A DNA stretch of 64,000 nucleotides. It comes from Evansella sp. LMS18. GTDB taxonomy: Bacteria > Bacillota > Bacilli > Bacillales > Salisediminibacteriaceae. A model generated the notes under the pieces. That model saw only the letters and a list, made by a program, of their open reading frames with translations, ran no database searches and had not been told where the DNA came from. This document shows positions 8,911 to 19,998 of the stretch, piece by piece (the stretch's first letter is position 1; every line of letters starts with the position of its first letter). A program made the translations under genes and the position numbers. The stretch spans positions 1,736,001 through 1,800,000 of the forward strand of contig NZ_CP093301.1 in NCBI RefSeq assembly GCF_024362785.1, in the 5' to 3' direction.

Positions 8911-9558
8911 TTATTTATTTGCATTGTTCCAGTCATTCAAGAATTTTTCAATCCCCGCGTCAGTTAACGGGTGTTCTACAAGCTGGCGGATTACCTTCAT
9001 TGGGATAGTGGCAATATGCGCTCCTCTTGCTGCAGCTTCTGTAACATGTACAGGGTGGCGTACGGAAGCGGCGATCAGCTCCGTAGAAATGTCGTGGGTA
9101 TAGAATATTTCGGATATTTTAGATATAAGTTCAAGGCCGTCCTGTCCGATATCATCAAGTCTTCCAAGGAAAGGTGATACATAAGTAGCCCCTGCCCTTG
9201 CCGCCAGAAGTGCCTGGTTAGCTGAAAAAACAAGAGTTACGTTCGTCTTAATGTTAAGCTCGCTGAATGCCTTTACAGCTTTTAGCCCTTCAAGTGTCAT
9301 TGGAACTTTAACGGTAATGTTAGGCGCGATAGCAGCAAGTTCTTTCCCCTCTTCAATCATTCCTTCAGCATCCTCAGCCACTACCTCGGCACTGACAGAG
9401 CCTTCTTTCACAATGCTTGTAATCTCTTTAAGACGGTCGTGGAAGTCAACGCCTTCCTTAGCAACTAATGAAGGGTTTGTTGTTACCCCTGAAAGAATGC
9501 CTAATTCATGCGCCTCTTTAATTTCATCAATGTTCGCAGTATCAATAAAGAATTTCAT
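8911..9558 (-). CDS. tal: Transaldolase (fructose-6-phosphate aldolase-like, short form)
   Basis: A 215-residue class I aldolase-fold enzyme of the non-oxidative pentose phosphate pathway. The N-terminal [13 protein letters not shown] and GVTTNPSL are signatures of the short MipB/TalC group. The Schiff-base lysine is Lys84 in TVKVPMT. The start ATG at 9558 follows GGAGAGGTGG. It lies between fbaA and murAB, as ywjH does in B. subtilis. Transaldolase rather than fructose-6-phosphate aldolase activity is inferred from the genomic context. Confidence 0.92.
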   Translation of the reverse strand: MKFFIDTANIDEIKEAHELGILSGVTTNPSLVAKEGVDFHDRLKEITSIVKEGSVSAEVVAEDAEGMIEEGKELAAIAPNITVKVPMTLEGLKAVKAFSELNIKTNVTLVFSANQALLAARAGATYVSPFLGRLDDIGQDGLELISKISEIFYTHDISTELIAASVRHPVHVTEAAARGAHIATIPMKVIRQLVEHPLTDAGIEKFLNDWNNANK

Positions 9559-9636
9559 AAGAAGTCCACCTCTCCAGTATGTGTGTTAACGCTTTCTATT
9601 TTCGTAACATTCGGTCGAATATGTTTAAAAATGAAA

Positions 9637-9672
9637 GCTGGCAGGCGCCATATAATATGGAGCCGCCAACTG
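9637..9672 (-). terminator. Probable terminator after fbaA
   Basis: An imperfect hairpin (minus-strand arms around TTGGCGGCTCCATAT and ATATGGCGCCTGCCA) lies about 65 bp after fbaA and precedes a short ATTTTTAAA stretch. Confidence 0.5.
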
Positions 9673-9737
9673 TCATTTTCGAAGATTTTTGCCGTATAAT
9701 CGGCTAGCCTCTTCCTTAAGCCGCAGATATCCGGCTG

Positions 9738-10601
9738 TTATGCTTTATTAGAAGATCCGAATTCTCTCATTTTACCTTTAACGGTTTCTTTGATTGCATC
9801 GCGTGCAGGTCCTAAATATTTACGTGGGTCGTACATATCAGGGTTTGCATCTAATGTTTCGCGAACTGCTTTCGCAGATGAAATTTGGCTTTCAGTGTTT
9901 ACGTTAATTTTAGCAGTTCCAAGAGAGATCGCTTTTTGAATATCTTTAGTTGGAATGCCTGTACCACCGTGAAGCACTAAAGGAACACCTGTAAGTTTCC
10001 CTACTTCCTCCATACGGTCGAAACCTAAGTTAGGCTCGCCTTTATAAGGTCCGTGTACAGAACCCAATGCTGGTGCAAAGCAGTCAACATTTGTTTCACG
10101 TACAAGCTGATCGCACTCAGAAGGGATAGCGTAAGCTGCTTCTGCATCGTCTACGATTAAGTCGTCTTCCTGTCCGCCGATACGGCCTAATTCCGCTTCT
10201 ACAGAAATACCAAGTGTATGGGCTACGTCCACCACTTTTTGCGTTAAAGCAATGTTCTCTTCCAGCGGGAAGTGTGAGCCGTCGATCATTACAGAAGTAA
10301 ACCCTGCATACATTGCCTCTACACACTTTTCGAAGCTTGAACCGTGGTCCAGGTGAATGGCAACAGGTACTGTTGTCTCGTATTCAGCCATAAGCGCCTC
10401 AACAAGTGTAACAACTGTGTGGAAACCACCCATGTAACGTGCAGCACCTTCTGAAACTCCCAGAATTACCGGTGACTGTTCTTCTTCAGCAGCCTGAAGA
10501 ATTGCCTGGGTAAACTCCATGTTGTTCAGGTTGAACTGACCAACCGCATATCCTTCTGCTTTAGCTGTTTCCAGCATTTCTTTCATTGATACTAAAGGCA
10601 T
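9738..10601 (-). CDS. fbaA: Fructose-bisphosphate aldolase class II
   Basis: A 287-residue zinc-dependent aldolase of glycolysis and gluconeogenesis, interconverting fructose-1,6-bisphosphate with DHAP and glyceraldehyde-3-phosphate. Visible motifs include [13 protein letters not shown] (zinc and catalytic residues), [12 protein letters not shown] and VLHGGTGIP. The start ATG at 10601 follows GGAGG. The length equals the B. subtilis enzyme. It lies between spo0F and tal. Confidence 0.96.
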   Translation of the reverse strand: MPLVSMKEMLETAKAEGYAVGQFNLNNMEFTQAILQAAEEEQSPVILGVSEGAARYMGGFHTVVTLVEALMAEYETTVPVAIHLDHGSSFEKCVEAMYAGFTSVMIDGSHFPLEENIALTQKVVDVAHTLGISVEAELGRIGGQEDDLIVDDAEAAYAIPSECDQLVRETNVDCFAPALGSVHGPYKGEPNLGFDRMEEVGKLTGVPLVLHGGTGIPTKDIQKAISLGTAKINVNTESQISSAKAVRETLDANPDMYDPRKYLGPARDAIKETVKGKMREFGSSNKA

Positions 10602-11001
10602 TCTAAAATCCTCCTTTGACTTTTGGAACGGTATTTGTCTACCTTAAAGATGATTTTCTACCTGACTGCATACAAACGACAATGATAATATTTCCATTCT
10701 TTTGCATTTCTATCCTTACCGTTTGTACGGACCGAACGTATTACGAATATTTTTTTCCAGGACGCAGACCGAGGCCGCCCAGCTCTATGCCGGGTGCCAA
10801 TGTTTACGTGAAAAAAGCCATGAACCTCGTACTGGTCACAGCTAAACCATCCATCAGGCCGACTAACAAAACTATTATAGCATACACCCCAGGATTTTCA
10901 CGTAATTGTCCCTAAATCTTACTATTCACTCATTTTCCTTTTTCCTGAGAATCTAATCCTGTTATTTTTAAATTATAAAATTGCGGCCAGCCTGGCCATT
11001 T
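10602..11001. other. Intergenic region between fbaA and spo0F
   Basis: About 400 bp without a credible gene. It should contain the fbaA promoter, but nothing clear stands out: no strong hairpin with a T tract after spo0F and no repeat shared with the rest of the window. Confidence 0.35.
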
Positions 11002-11364
11002 TCAGTCATTAAGATATTTACGAACCTCGGCCCGTACCTCGTCAATATCAAACGGCTTGGCAAAATGGGTCAGGGCCCCTAAGCGCATTGCTTCGTTGAT
11101 CATTTCCAGTTCCCCATAGGCGGTCATCATTATTACGTGGGATTTCACATCCATTTTTTTTATTTCCTTCAGGATTTCCAGACCATCCATGCCTGGAATC
11201 TTCATATCGAGGAGAATAATGTCTGGCTCCTTCTCTTCTATTATTTTCAGTGCCTGTTTGCCGTTAGATGCCTGCATTGTTTCATAGCCATCTTTCTCAA
11301 AAACCTCGTTAAGCAATACCCGTATTCCAAACTGGTCATCTACAATGAGTAATTTTTTCCCCAT
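11002..11364 (-). CDS. spo0F: Sporulation phosphorelay response regulator Spo0F
   Basis: A 120-residue single-domain receiver that passes phosphate from sensor kinases to Spo0B on the way to Spo0A. The acidic pocket is D9-D10, the phosphorylated residue is Asp53 (LLDMKIPG), and the conserved Thr81 (MMTAYG) and Lys103 (FAKPF) are present. There is no output domain. The start ATG at 11364 follows AGAGG. A Spo0A box lies about 100 bp upstream. The neighbours fbaA and ywjG match the B. subtilis locus. Confidence 0.95.
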   Translation of the reverse strand: MGKKLLIVDDQFGIRVLLNEVFEKDGYETMQASNGKQALKIIEEKEPDIILLDMKIPGMDGLEILKEIKKMDVKSHVIMMTAYGELEMINEAMRLGALTHFAKPFDIDEVRAEVRKYLND

Positions 11365-11465
11365 CTTAAACCTCTTTTCTCAGCATGTTAATATATTCTC
11401 AACATATTCATTTCTCGATTCTACCGGAAAAATCCTGCACAATTTCACCGCGAGTATTGAGAGCT

Positions 11466-11475
11466 TTTGTCGAAA
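11466..11475. promoter_or_regulatory. Spo0A box upstream of spo0F
   Basis: TTTGTCGAAA on the plus strand contains the core 0A box TGTCGAA. It lies about 100 bp from the spo0F start. Spo0F is a direct Spo0A target in B. subtilis. No good sigma-H -10/-35 pair could be fitted. Confidence 0.55.
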
Positions 11476-11734
11476 AATAGGTAGGGGAGGATGTTTTGGC
11501 AGGGAGAGTGCAGGTGACCTTAGTTTAGAAGTTGGCCAGCTGGGCGAACGGTATGATCCAATCGAGATACCATCTTAGCCAAAAGCAAAAACTAGCACGT
11601 GAAAGCTTAGTATTGTAACATTATCACTAAATTCCATGCACCATATTATGAGAACAGCCTTAAAGTTTTATTAAGAAGCCCATATTAAGGGTATGAAATT
11701 AATAACTCTGCTTGATAGAAAGGATGGGGAACAA

Positions 11735-12271
11735 ATGAAAGTTTTCCAAACACAGCTCCAGGGGCTGCTGAATAAATACGAAGAATATGAAGATAAGACG
11801 GAAGATTTTGCCCGGATCATCTCCCAGACGATTATTAGTGACGGGCAGTTGTGGATATACGGCGAAAAAGAAATGCATGGGATTACGGATCAGGCACTGT
11901 CAGGTACCGATGCTTTGCCAACAATCATGGAAGCAGTTCCCGATTCCGCTTTCTCTTCTCTGGATACTATACTCATCTGGTCACCTGACCCTCTGAGTGA
12001 AGACGCCCATAAAATCGCTTCAGCTGCAAAAAAGGCGGGAGCGCAGGTTCTCGGGTTCACTTCAGATCTGAATAAAAATAAAGAGGAAGAGGTTCAGGGT
12101 GATCTCTGGCAGGAAGAATGCAGCATGTTTTTATCAACCGGGGTGAAAGGAGGCCTCGTTCCTACTGAAGAAGGGAATCGAATCGGCGCCCCCCATCTTC
12201 TGACAGCTCTGCACCTTTATTACCTTGTCTTCTTTAATGTAATGGAATTCCTGGAAGAGCATGAGATGTAA
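11735..12271 (+). CDS. ywjG: YwjG family protein (DUF2529)
   Basis: A 178-residue cytosolic protein with a SIS-like alpha/beta pattern: FARIISQTIISDGQLWIYG near residue 35, then TILIWSPDPLSEDAHKIASAAKKAGAQ cut in the usual place of sugar-isomerase folds. It belongs to the conserved Bacillus family found between spo0F and pyrG; function unknown. The start is placed at ATG 11735 behind GGATGGGG; an upstream in-frame ATG at 11693 is possible but less likely. It is divergent from spo0F and convergent with pyrG. Confidence 0.82.
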   Translation: MKVFQTQLQGLLNKYEEYEDKTEDFARIISQTIISDGQLWIYGEKEMHGITDQALSGTDALPTIMEAVPDSAFSSLDTILIWSPDPLSEDAHKIASAAKKAGAQVLGFTSDLNKNKEEEVQGDLWQEECSMFLSTGVKGGLVPTEEGNRIGAPHLLTALHLYYLVFFNVMEFLEEHEM

Positions 12272-12321
12272 AAATAAAATTTATATTTGATTAAGTACTG
12301 ATTATGTTGACTGAATTTGAT

Positions 12322-12540
12322 TTCGTTAATTGGATTGGGGTTCGTTGATTGAACAACTGTTTTCGTTTATTAAACACTCGATTTCGTTGATTGAATTGAA
12401 GTTCGTTGATTAAACAGGGAATTTCGTTGATTGAACAACTGTTTTCGTTTATTGAACACTCGATTTCGTCGATTGAATTGAAGTTCGTTTATTGAACACC
12501 AGATTTCGTTGATTGACTATCCTGTTTCGCCGACTTTGCT
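12322..12540. repeat. 19/21-bp periodic TTCGTTGATTGAA array with 82-bp higher-order repeat (array 2)
   Basis: The core TTCGTT(G/T)ATTGAA recurs eleven times. TTCG starts at 12322, 12341, 12362, 12383, 12402, 12423, 12444, 12465, 12484, 12505 and 12526, so every spacing is 19 or 21 bp. The block beginning at 12341 is repeated from 12423, a higher-order period of 82 bp. It lies between the convergent genes ywjG and pyrG, just before their shared terminator. Confidence 0.85.
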
Positions 12541-12565
12541 TATTTATTCGAAAATTCCCACGAAA

Positions 12566-12600
12566 AAACCACCCCGCTGCCTTAAGCTGCGGGGTGGTTT
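12566..12600. terminator. Bidirectional terminator between ywjG and pyrG
   Basis: The arms AAACCACCCCGC / GCGGGGTGGTTT enclose a short loop, with A-rich and T-rich flanks on the two sides. It can end both ywjG on the plus strand and pyrG on the minus strand. Confidence 0.88.
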
Positions 12601-12616
12601 GCCTTTTTCACCTTAA

Positions 12617-14254
<1,638 letters not shown>

Positions 14255-14290
14255 TTATGGGGTAGAAATGATTTCCTTAAAGCAAGCAGT

Positions 14291-14374
14291 TATAAAGTGA
14301 AACTTCAATCAATGGGGGTTATCCCCCACTTATTGTTAGTTGAATTGATCGGGATGTTAGCGCCCGTCATCTCC
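14291..14374 (+). repeat. R3 dispersed repeat, copy 1 (pyrG upstream)
   Basis: This element begins TATAAAGTGAAACTTCAATC, has a TGGGGG...CCCCCA hairpin, and ends TTGATCGGGATGTTAGCGCC. It matches a second copy at 61,696-61,787. Its 5' end also matches, in reverse, the segment after the terminator at about 49,891-49,930. Confidence 0.7.
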
Positions 14375-14524
14375 AGCCTGAACATCAGCAGAGATCTGTT
14401 TCCTATTATCCTTAAACTTTTAGGACTGTTTCATGCATTTGCCCTTCTTTATATTGAAAGAAGCAGCTCCTGGCATGCCGTCCTTATTTTTCAGAAAATC
14501 ATTTTCGTGATTTTTACTGCTGAA

Positions 14525-14561
14525 AAAAAGAAAAAGTGCCACCTCAAAATGAGGGGCACTT
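14525..14561 (-). terminator. Intrinsic terminator after rpoE
   Basis: The arms AAGTGCC-A-CCTC and GAGG-GGCACTT (14534-14561) form a stem. On the minus strand it is followed by TTTTTCTTTTTTT. It lies 80 bp after the rpoE stop. Confidence 0.88.
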
Positions 14562-14640
14562 GAAAAGTGTTTTCATAAATGTGCTTATGTGAAGCCCAAA
14601 AATGATTGTAGCGATTTCTAATTGAAAAGTCAAGCACTGT

Positions 14641-15165
14641 TTAAACCAGTTCGTCGTCATCCTCTTTAGGAGATTCTTCATCTTCCAGGTCAGAGTCAAA
14701 ACTGTCATCCAGCTCCTCATCATCAGGTATCTTTTCATCATCTGAGGATTCAAAATCTTCATCTTCCTCATTAGCCAGCTCGTCCAGCTCGTCTTCCAGA
14801 TCCTCGAACTCGTCGAAATCATCTTCCGCATCGAAGAAATCATCATCTTCTTCATCTTTACGTTTCTTTTTACGAGCCTTTGTTTCCAGGGAGAGCTCCT
14901 CCTCTGTCTGGTCAAACGGGTACCATGCACGAAGGCCCCAGCGATTGTCCCCTACATTTACAAAACGGCCATCTATGGACATCTCTGTATATAAATGGGC
15001 AATACGCTCCTTCGTCTTTTCTTCGGAAAGACCCTTCGCGTCCGCTACCTGCTTCAGCAGAGTGTAATAATCGACCGGACTATTGGACTCCCTTAAAAGC
15101 TCGTAAGCTACCTCAAGCATCGCCATTTCTTTAAGTTCAGCCTCACTGAATTGTTTAATGCTCAC
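14641..15165 (-). CDS. rpoE: DNA-directed RNA polymerase subunit delta
   Basis: A 174-residue RNA polymerase accessory subunit of Gram-positives that promotes transcript release and recycling. The N-terminal folded HARE-HTH domain (SIKQFSEAELKEMAML ... GRFVNVGDNRWGLRAWYP, residues 1-90) is followed by a short basic patch (KARKKKRK) and a long Asp/Glu-rich disordered tail, as in B. subtilis. The start is the GTG at 15163-15165, about 10 nt after AAAGGA; the upstream in-frame GTG is too close to that site. It lies upstream of pyrG as usual. Confidence 0.93.
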   Translation of the reverse strand: MSIKQFSEAELKEMAMLEVAYELLRESNSPVDYYTLLKQVADAKGLSEEKTKERIAHLYTEMSIDGRFVNVGDNRWGLRAWYPFDQTEEELSLETKARKKKRKDEEDDDFFDAEDDFDEFEDLEDELDELANEEDEDFESSDDEKIPDDEELDDSFDSDLEDEESPKEDDDELV

Positions 15166-15404
15166 AACCGGCACTTCCTTTCACAAAAGTTTTCTATAAT
15201 TTAAACTCCAAAAAGGATTTATAACATAATAAGCCAACAGGAAGATAAGCTGGAAAAGTCTCCAGATTATCCTTACAAATTCATACCTTTCATTATAAAC
15301 ACATCTGCAGAAAATATGCCAGCCTATTCCAATAAAACATACGAAAAGTTAGCGGTTGCATTGCAAATCCTTAAAGACGGGTTAATAATAGACATCCATA
15401 ATTG

Positions 15405-15437
15405 AAAGGGAAAGGGCTTATAATACCCTTTCCCTTT
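15405..15437. repeat. Perfect polypurine inverted repeat with TATAAT in the loop
   Basis: The arms AAAGGGAAAGGG / CCCTTTCCCTTT (15405-15416 and 15426-15437) enclose CTTATAATA. It has no T tract on either side, so it is not an ordinary terminator. It lies about 240 bp upstream of rpoE. Confidence 0.7.
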
Positions 15438-15559
15438 CCTCATAGTTTCATTTTATAAACGCCGTCCCGACAGTAAATCACTATCAGCTGCAAAGACGTT
15501 GAGACATTACATAGTCGTAGATGGGGTCTCCGTCTTCAGGTAAGAGTAATGGGAACTCT

Positions 15560-15755
15560 TTCAGGAATTGAACATCGCAGACTGTCTTCTCAATTCCCGA
15601 ATCCACTTCTTTCAGGAATTCAGCACGTGCATACTACATTCTCAATTCCTGAATCCACTTCTTTCAGGAATTCAGTACGCACATACTTCATTCTCAATTC
15701 CCGAATACGCCCTTTTCAGGAATTCAGCACGTGCATACTCTTCTCTCAATGCATG
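15560..15755. repeat. Four-unit 52-bp tandem repeat (array 3)
   Basis: TTCAGG recurs at 15560, 15611, 15663 and 15715, and its inverted partner AATTCC(C/T)GAA at 15592, 15644 and 15696, with a decayed copy at 15748. Units therefore repeat every 51-52 bp, and each contains TTCAGGAATT...AATTCCYGAA around a CACGTGCATACT centre. It fills the spacer between rpoE and icmF together with R1 copy A. Confidence 0.85.
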
Positions 15756-15872
15756 AATAGTGCCCGCCTTCGAAACCTGGCACCTTTGTTATAAAACGGC
15801 TTCCTTCTTACCTACTGAATCTATTTCATAATCAGAGATTTTCAACTTTAACGAGGACATTATCTTAAAAAG

Positions 15873-16034
15873 TTGCTTGGTTGTTCGATTTACGCTTCAG
15901 ACGGACGCATTCTGCGGGCACGGCTTCAACTAATTTTTGCCGACTGAACGCCGTCAAAAATGGATTTTCAGCTCGCGCTGTTCCCGCAAGAGTCGCCGTC
16001 TTACGCTACAATCGAAAGTAATGTTCATCTTTTT
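15873..16034 (+). repeat. R1 dispersed structured repeat, copy A (internally deleted)
   Basis: It shares with copies B and C the segments TTACGCTTCAGACGGACGC, CTGCGGGCACGGCTTCAA, AAAAATGGATTTTCAGCTCGC and the 3' end CGTCTTACGCT...AATCGAAAGTAA. Compared with them it lacks about 85 bp between GCAAGA and GTC(A)CCGCCGTC. It ends about 45 bp from the icmF stop. Confidence 0.8.
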
Positions 16035-16078
16035 TATTCAATGCCTATATAAATTCATTCACTTTAAAAATTAATTCT

Positions 16079-19000
16079 TTATAGGTTTCGACGGTACTGG
16101 CCGCCCACTTCATAGAGTGCTTCGGTAATCTGGCCGAGACTTGCGTACTTTACTGTTTCCATAAGCTCTTCAAATAAGTTGCCTCCGCTGAGAGCTGTCT
16201 TTTTCAGCCTCTGTAAAGCTTCAGGTGCTTTAACGCTGTTTTTCTCCTGGAATTCCTTCAGGCTTGAAATTTGTCCTTCTTTTTCTTCCTTAGTCGCCCG
16301 TGCAAGTTCCATTTCAAAATCATCTTCCGAAGGAGCATTAGGGTTTAAATATGTGTTAACTCCGATGATCGGCAGCTCTCCGTTATGCTTCTTCGTTTCA
16401 TAGAGAAGAGACTCTTCCTGGATTTTGCCACGCTGATACTGGGTTTCCATCGCTCCTAGAACGCCGCCTCTGTCGCTCATTCGTTCCAGCTCAAGAAGTA
16501 CCGCTTCTTCCACCAGGTCTGTCAGCTCTTCCACAATGAAAGATCCCTGGAATGGGTTTTCACTTTTCGCAAGGCCCATCTCCTTCGTGATAATCATCTG
16601 GATTGCCATTGCCCGGCGCACACTTTCCTCCGTCGGTGTCGTCACCGCTTCATCATAAGCATTCGTATGAAGGGAGTTACAGTTATCATAAATGGCGAGC
16701 AATGCCTGCAGTGTCGTCCTGATATCATTGAAATCCACTTCCTGCGCATGAAGGGACCTTCCGGAAGTCTGGATATGGTACTTCAGCTTCTGGCTTCGTT
16801 CGTTTGCACCGTATTTTTCTCGCATCGCCACAGCCCAGATTCTTCTCGCAACACGGCCGATAACCGTATATTCCGGATCCAGCCCGTTACTGAAGAAGAA
16901 GCTAAGGTTAGGGGCGAAATCATTTACATTCATTCCCCGGCTCAGGTAATACTCCACATACGTAAAACCATTCGCGAGAGTAAAGGCGAGCTGGCTGATC
17001 GGGTTCGCACCTGCCTCAGCGATGTGATAGCCGCTGATAGAAACGGAGTAATAGTTTCTCACTTTATGATCGATAAAGTACTGCTGGATATCTCCCATCA
17101 TTCTGAGAGCGAATTCCGTGGAAAAAATACAAGTATTCTGCCCCTGGTCCTCTTTCAAAATATCCGCCTGTACCGTACCTCTCACAGTTGCCAGAGTGTA
17201 AGCCTTGATTTGCTCAAATTCCTGTTCACTTGGCTCCCTGCCGTTCTGGGAAGTGAATGCTTCAACCTGCTGTGCGATCGCCGTATTCATAAACATGGCG
17301 AGAATGATTGGCGCAGGGCCGTTGATTGTCATAGAAACAGACGTAGATGGGGCGCACAGATCAAAACCATCGTAAAGTATTTTCATATCATCAAGAGTAC
17401 AGATGCTTACGCCACTCTCGCCCACTTTTCCGTAAATATCCGGACGGTAGCCTGGATCTTCCCCGTACAAAGTTACAGAGTCAAAAGCTGTACTTAAACG
17501 TTTCGCTTCATCGTCTTTGGACAGATAATGGAAACGGCGGTTCGTCCTTGCCGGGCTTCCTTCCCCCGCAAACTGACGCTTCGGATCTTCTCCCTTGCGC
17601 TTAAACGGAAACACCCCGGCTGTATACGGGAATTCACCAGGTACGTTTTCCCCGCGGATCCAGCGGATGATTTCCCCGTAATCTTCAAATTTAGGAAGGG
17701 CCACTTTTGGTATATCAAGACCTGAAAGGCTTCGCGTTTTCAGCTCGGTAACAATCTCTTTATCACGGATTTTCGTGACAAACTGGTCCTGCTTATAAGC
17801 CTCTTTCTTCTTCTCCCAGTTCTCAAGCGCCCGTTTCGTTTCTTCCTGCATGCTGTCCGCATACTTGGTTTTCAGCTCTGTAAGGCTGTCTGTCGCACCG
17901 TCGGCTCCCTGCTCTTCCAGCGCTTCCAGAGCCCCTTCGATTTGAAAAACTCTCCGGGCTTTCTGTACTTCTTCAAGAGTCTCGTTATGGTATTTTTTCA
18001 GAGACTGGGAAATTTCCCTCAGGTAGTGGATTTGTTCAGAAGGGATAATTACTTTCTTTAAAGTGATTTCTTCCCCTTTACCAAGCTCTGTTTCCCATCC
18101 TGTCTCCAGTTTATTGTTCATGACCTGAATAAGCTCATAGAAAAGCCTGTTCGTGCCAGGGTCGTTAAACTGGCTGGCAATCGAGCCGTAAACCGGCATT
18201 TCATCAGGCTGTTTATCAAATAGCTCATGGCTTCTCTGGTAAGCTTTCCTGACTTCCCGGAGAGCATCCTCGGATCCTTTACGGTCAAATTTGTTGATTG
18301 CCACAATATCGGCGAAATCGATCATATCGATTTTTTCAAGCTGGGATGGCGCCCCGAATTCGCTCGTCATTACATACATAGAAACATCTGCTACATCTGT
18401 GATTGCCGCATCACCCTGTCCGATTCCGCTTGTTTCCACAATAATTAAATCGTAGCCTGCCCGCTTTACAACACGGATTGCCTCTTCAACTGCTTTGGAA
18501 AGCTCCTGGCGGCTGTCTCTTGTTGCCAGCGACCGCATATAAACTCTCGGGTTATGGATGGCGTTCATTCGGATACGGTCCCCGAGCAGCGCCCCGCCAG
18601 TCTTCTTTTTCGTCGGGTCAACGGAAAGAATGGCAAGTGACTTATCTTCAAAAGCTCTTAGGTAACGGCGGACAAGTTCATCAGTGAGAGAGCTCTTTCC
18701 CGCTCCTCCAGTACCGGTGATTCCGAGTACAGGGGTTTCAGGGAGCTGCTGGCTTGCCACTTCCTCTTCAAACAAGGCTGCTGCCGCTTCGGATACTTCG
18801 TCTTCAAAAGTGCGTCTTTCAGCAATGCTTATTAAGCGGGCTACAGTGCTGAATTCCCTGTTGCGAAGGCTTTCTCCATTGAGTCCTTCCACATTATCCA
18901 GAGGAAAATCACAAGCTTCCATCATTTCATCGATCATCCCCTGAAGCCCTTTCTGGCGGCCGTCCTCTGGTGAAAAAATTCGCCGGATTCCATACTCATG

Positions 19001-19330
19001 GAGCTCCTTTATTTCAGGGGGAACAATAACTCCGCCGCCCCCGCCGAAGATTTGAATATGAGAAGCGCCTTTTTCCTGCAGTAAATCGTATAAATACTTG
19101 AAGTATTCCACATGGCCGCCCTGGTACGAGGAAATCGCGATTCCCTGGACGTCTTCCTGGATGGCTGCCTGAACCACTTCATCCACGGAACGGTTATGGC
19201 CAAGGTGAATTACTTCAGCACCAGATGCCTGCAGCATACGCCTCATAATATTGATGGATGCATCATGCCCATCAAATAAACTGGAAGCTGTAACAAAACG
19301 GACTGAATTTTTCGGTTGGTAACGGTTCAT
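16079..19330 (-). CDS. icmF: Fused isobutyryl-CoA mutase IcmF (B12-dependent, with built-in G-protein chaperone)
   Basis: A 1083-residue adenosylcobalamin enzyme interconverting isobutyryl-CoA and n-butyryl-CoA (and possibly isovaleryl/pivalyl-CoA). Domain order: an N-terminal B12-binding Rossmann domain with D20-G-H22-D (His22 is the lower axial ligand), a MeaB-like GTPase with GTGGAGKSS near residue 205 and [19 protein letters not shown], a linker, and the C-terminal acyl-CoA mutase barrel ([45 protein letters not shown]). The start ATG at 19330 follows GGAGG. It lies 20 bp downstream of the tetR gene, probably in one operon with it and meaB, and links branched-chain acyl-CoA to beta-oxidation. 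Mutase substrate preference cannot be read reliably. Confidence 0.94.
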   Translation of the reverse strand: MNRYQPKNSVRFVTASSLFDGHDASINIMRRMLQASGAEVIHLGHNRSVDEVVQAAIQEDVQGIAISSYQGGHVEYFKYLYDLLQEKGASHIQIFGGGGGVIVPPEIKELHEYGIRRIFSPEDGRQKGLQGMIDEMMEACDFPLDNVEGLNGESLRNREFSTVARLISIAERRTFEDEVSEAAAALFEEEVASQQLPETPVLGITGTGGAGKSSLTDELVRRYLRAFEDKSLAILSVDPTKKKTGGALLGDRIRMNAIHNPRVYMRSLATRDSRQELSKAVEEAIRVVKRAGYDLIIVETSGIGQGDAAITDVADVSMYVMTSEFGAPSQLEKIDMIDFADIVAINKFDRKGSEDALREVRKAYQRSHELFDKQPDEMPVYGSIASQFNDPGTNRLFYELIQVMNNKLETGWETELGKGEEITLKKVIIPSEQIHYLREISQSLKKYHNETLEEVQKARRVFQIEGALEALEEQGADGATDSLTELKTKYADSMQEETKRALENWEKKKEAYKQDQFVTKIRDKEIVTELKTRSLSGLDIPKVALPKFEDYGEIIRWIRGENVPGEFPYTAGVFPFKRKGEDPKRQFAGEGSPARTNRRFHYLSKDDEAKRLSTAFDSVTLYGEDPGYRPDIYGKVGESGVSICTLDDMKILYDGFDLCAPSTSVSMTINGPAPIILAMFMNTAIAQQVEAFTSQNGREPSEQEFEQIKAYTLATVRGTVQADILKEDQGQNTCIFSTEFALRMMGDIQQYFIDHKVRNYYSVSISGYHIAEAGANPISQLAFTLANGFTYVEYYLSRGMNVNDFAPNLSFFFSNGLDPEYTVIGRVARRIWAVAMREKYGANERSQKLKYHIQTSGRSLHAQEVDFNDIRTTLQALLAIYDNCNSLHTNAYDEAVTTPTEESVRRAMAIQMIITKEMGLAKSENPFQGSFIVEELTDLVEEAVLLELERMSDRGGVLGAMETQYQRGKIQEESLLYETKKHNGELPIIGVNTYLNPNAPSEDDFEMELARATKEEKEGQISSLKEFQEKNSVKAPEALQRLKKTALSGGNLFEELMETVKYASLGQITEALYEVGGQYRRNL

Positions 19331-19349
19331 TTTCCTACCTCCGTATTCA

Positions 19350-19997
19350 TTAAGAATGCAGTTCAGAGGCCTTTTCCTTTATCCGGAAACCACTGAACAG
19401 CTGATTCATCTGCCATTTGCAGTATGAGTCAAAATCAAATTCCTTCTGAACGCTCCAGCGCCTGAATGTCCACATATGCCCTGCAACGAGGATATTATGG
19501 CAGGCAAGAGAAACTTCTTCTTCCTCAAGCTGGATGAGTCCTGCTTCCATGCAGGCCCTCAGTTCTTTTTCAAACATCGATTTCATGCTTAACTCTTTCT
19601 GAAGCACATAATTTAGCGCGTCTGCCGATAACGACTTCGTTTCCTGATACATAACGAGCACCTCATCCTGAAGAACATCCACCACCTGGAAATAGGAACT
19701 GATAACCTGCTGCAGGCGCTCAAGGCCTTTCAGTTTTGTATCCATCAGGCCTTCCCACTTTTCCACGACTTCATCATACACAGCGTCACAGACCAGGTAT
19801 AAAATGTCTTCCTTGGAACCGATATACTCATACAATGTCCCAATACTAAACCCGGAAGCCTGAGCGACCTCCCTCGTCGTAGTGCCGTGATAGCCTTTTT
19901 TATTGAAAAGCTTAACTGCGGCTTTTACAATCTGCTCCCGGCGCTTATTAACAAGCCTCTGGTCTTTCACCATCGATGGGACTTGTTTCTTTTTCAA
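19350..19997 (-). CDS. TetR/AcrR family transcriptional regulator
   Basis: A 215-residue repressor-type regulator. The N-terminal helix-turn-helix ([19 protein letters not shown] then [20 protein letters not shown], about residues 19-58) is followed by a ligand-binding helical domain. The best start is a TTG at 19995-19997, preceded within meaB by GGAGAGG; the later ATG has no ribosome binding site. It begins 1 nt after the meaB stop and is co-transcribed with meaB and icmF, so it probably controls acyl-CoA catabolism in response to an acyl-CoA. Whether it is a FadR orthologue is unclear. Confidence 0.85.
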   Translation of the reverse strand: MKKKQVPSMVKDQRLVNKRREQIVKAAVKLFNKKGYHGTTTREVAQASGFSIGTLYEYIGSKEDILYLVCDAVYDEVVEKWEGLMDTKLKGLERLQQVISSYFQVVDVLQDEVLVMYQETKSLSADALNYVLQKELSMKSMFEKELRACMEAGLIQLEEEEVSLACHNILVAGHMWTFRRWSVQKEFDFDSYCKWQMNQLFSGFRIKEKASELHS

Positions 19998-19998
19998 C

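Noticed and set aside
12322-12540. CRISPR array
   Set aside because: The repeated core is only 4-14 bp, the spacers are 7-8 bp and partly repeated themselves, and no cas gene is present.
15549-15794. Open frames through the 52-bp array
   Set aside because: The apparent protein repeats simply reflect the DNA repeat; the units are not a multiple of three and no start signal is present.
16667-17497. Long open frame antisense to icmF
   Set aside because: It lies wholly inside a confirmed gene, has no recognisable motif, and follows from the codon bias of the opposite strand.
19350-19997. Calling the TetR protein FadR
   Set aside because: FadR boxes exist in the window, but this protein is linked to meaB-icmF rather than to etf or lcfA genes, and the match cannot be decided without alignment.
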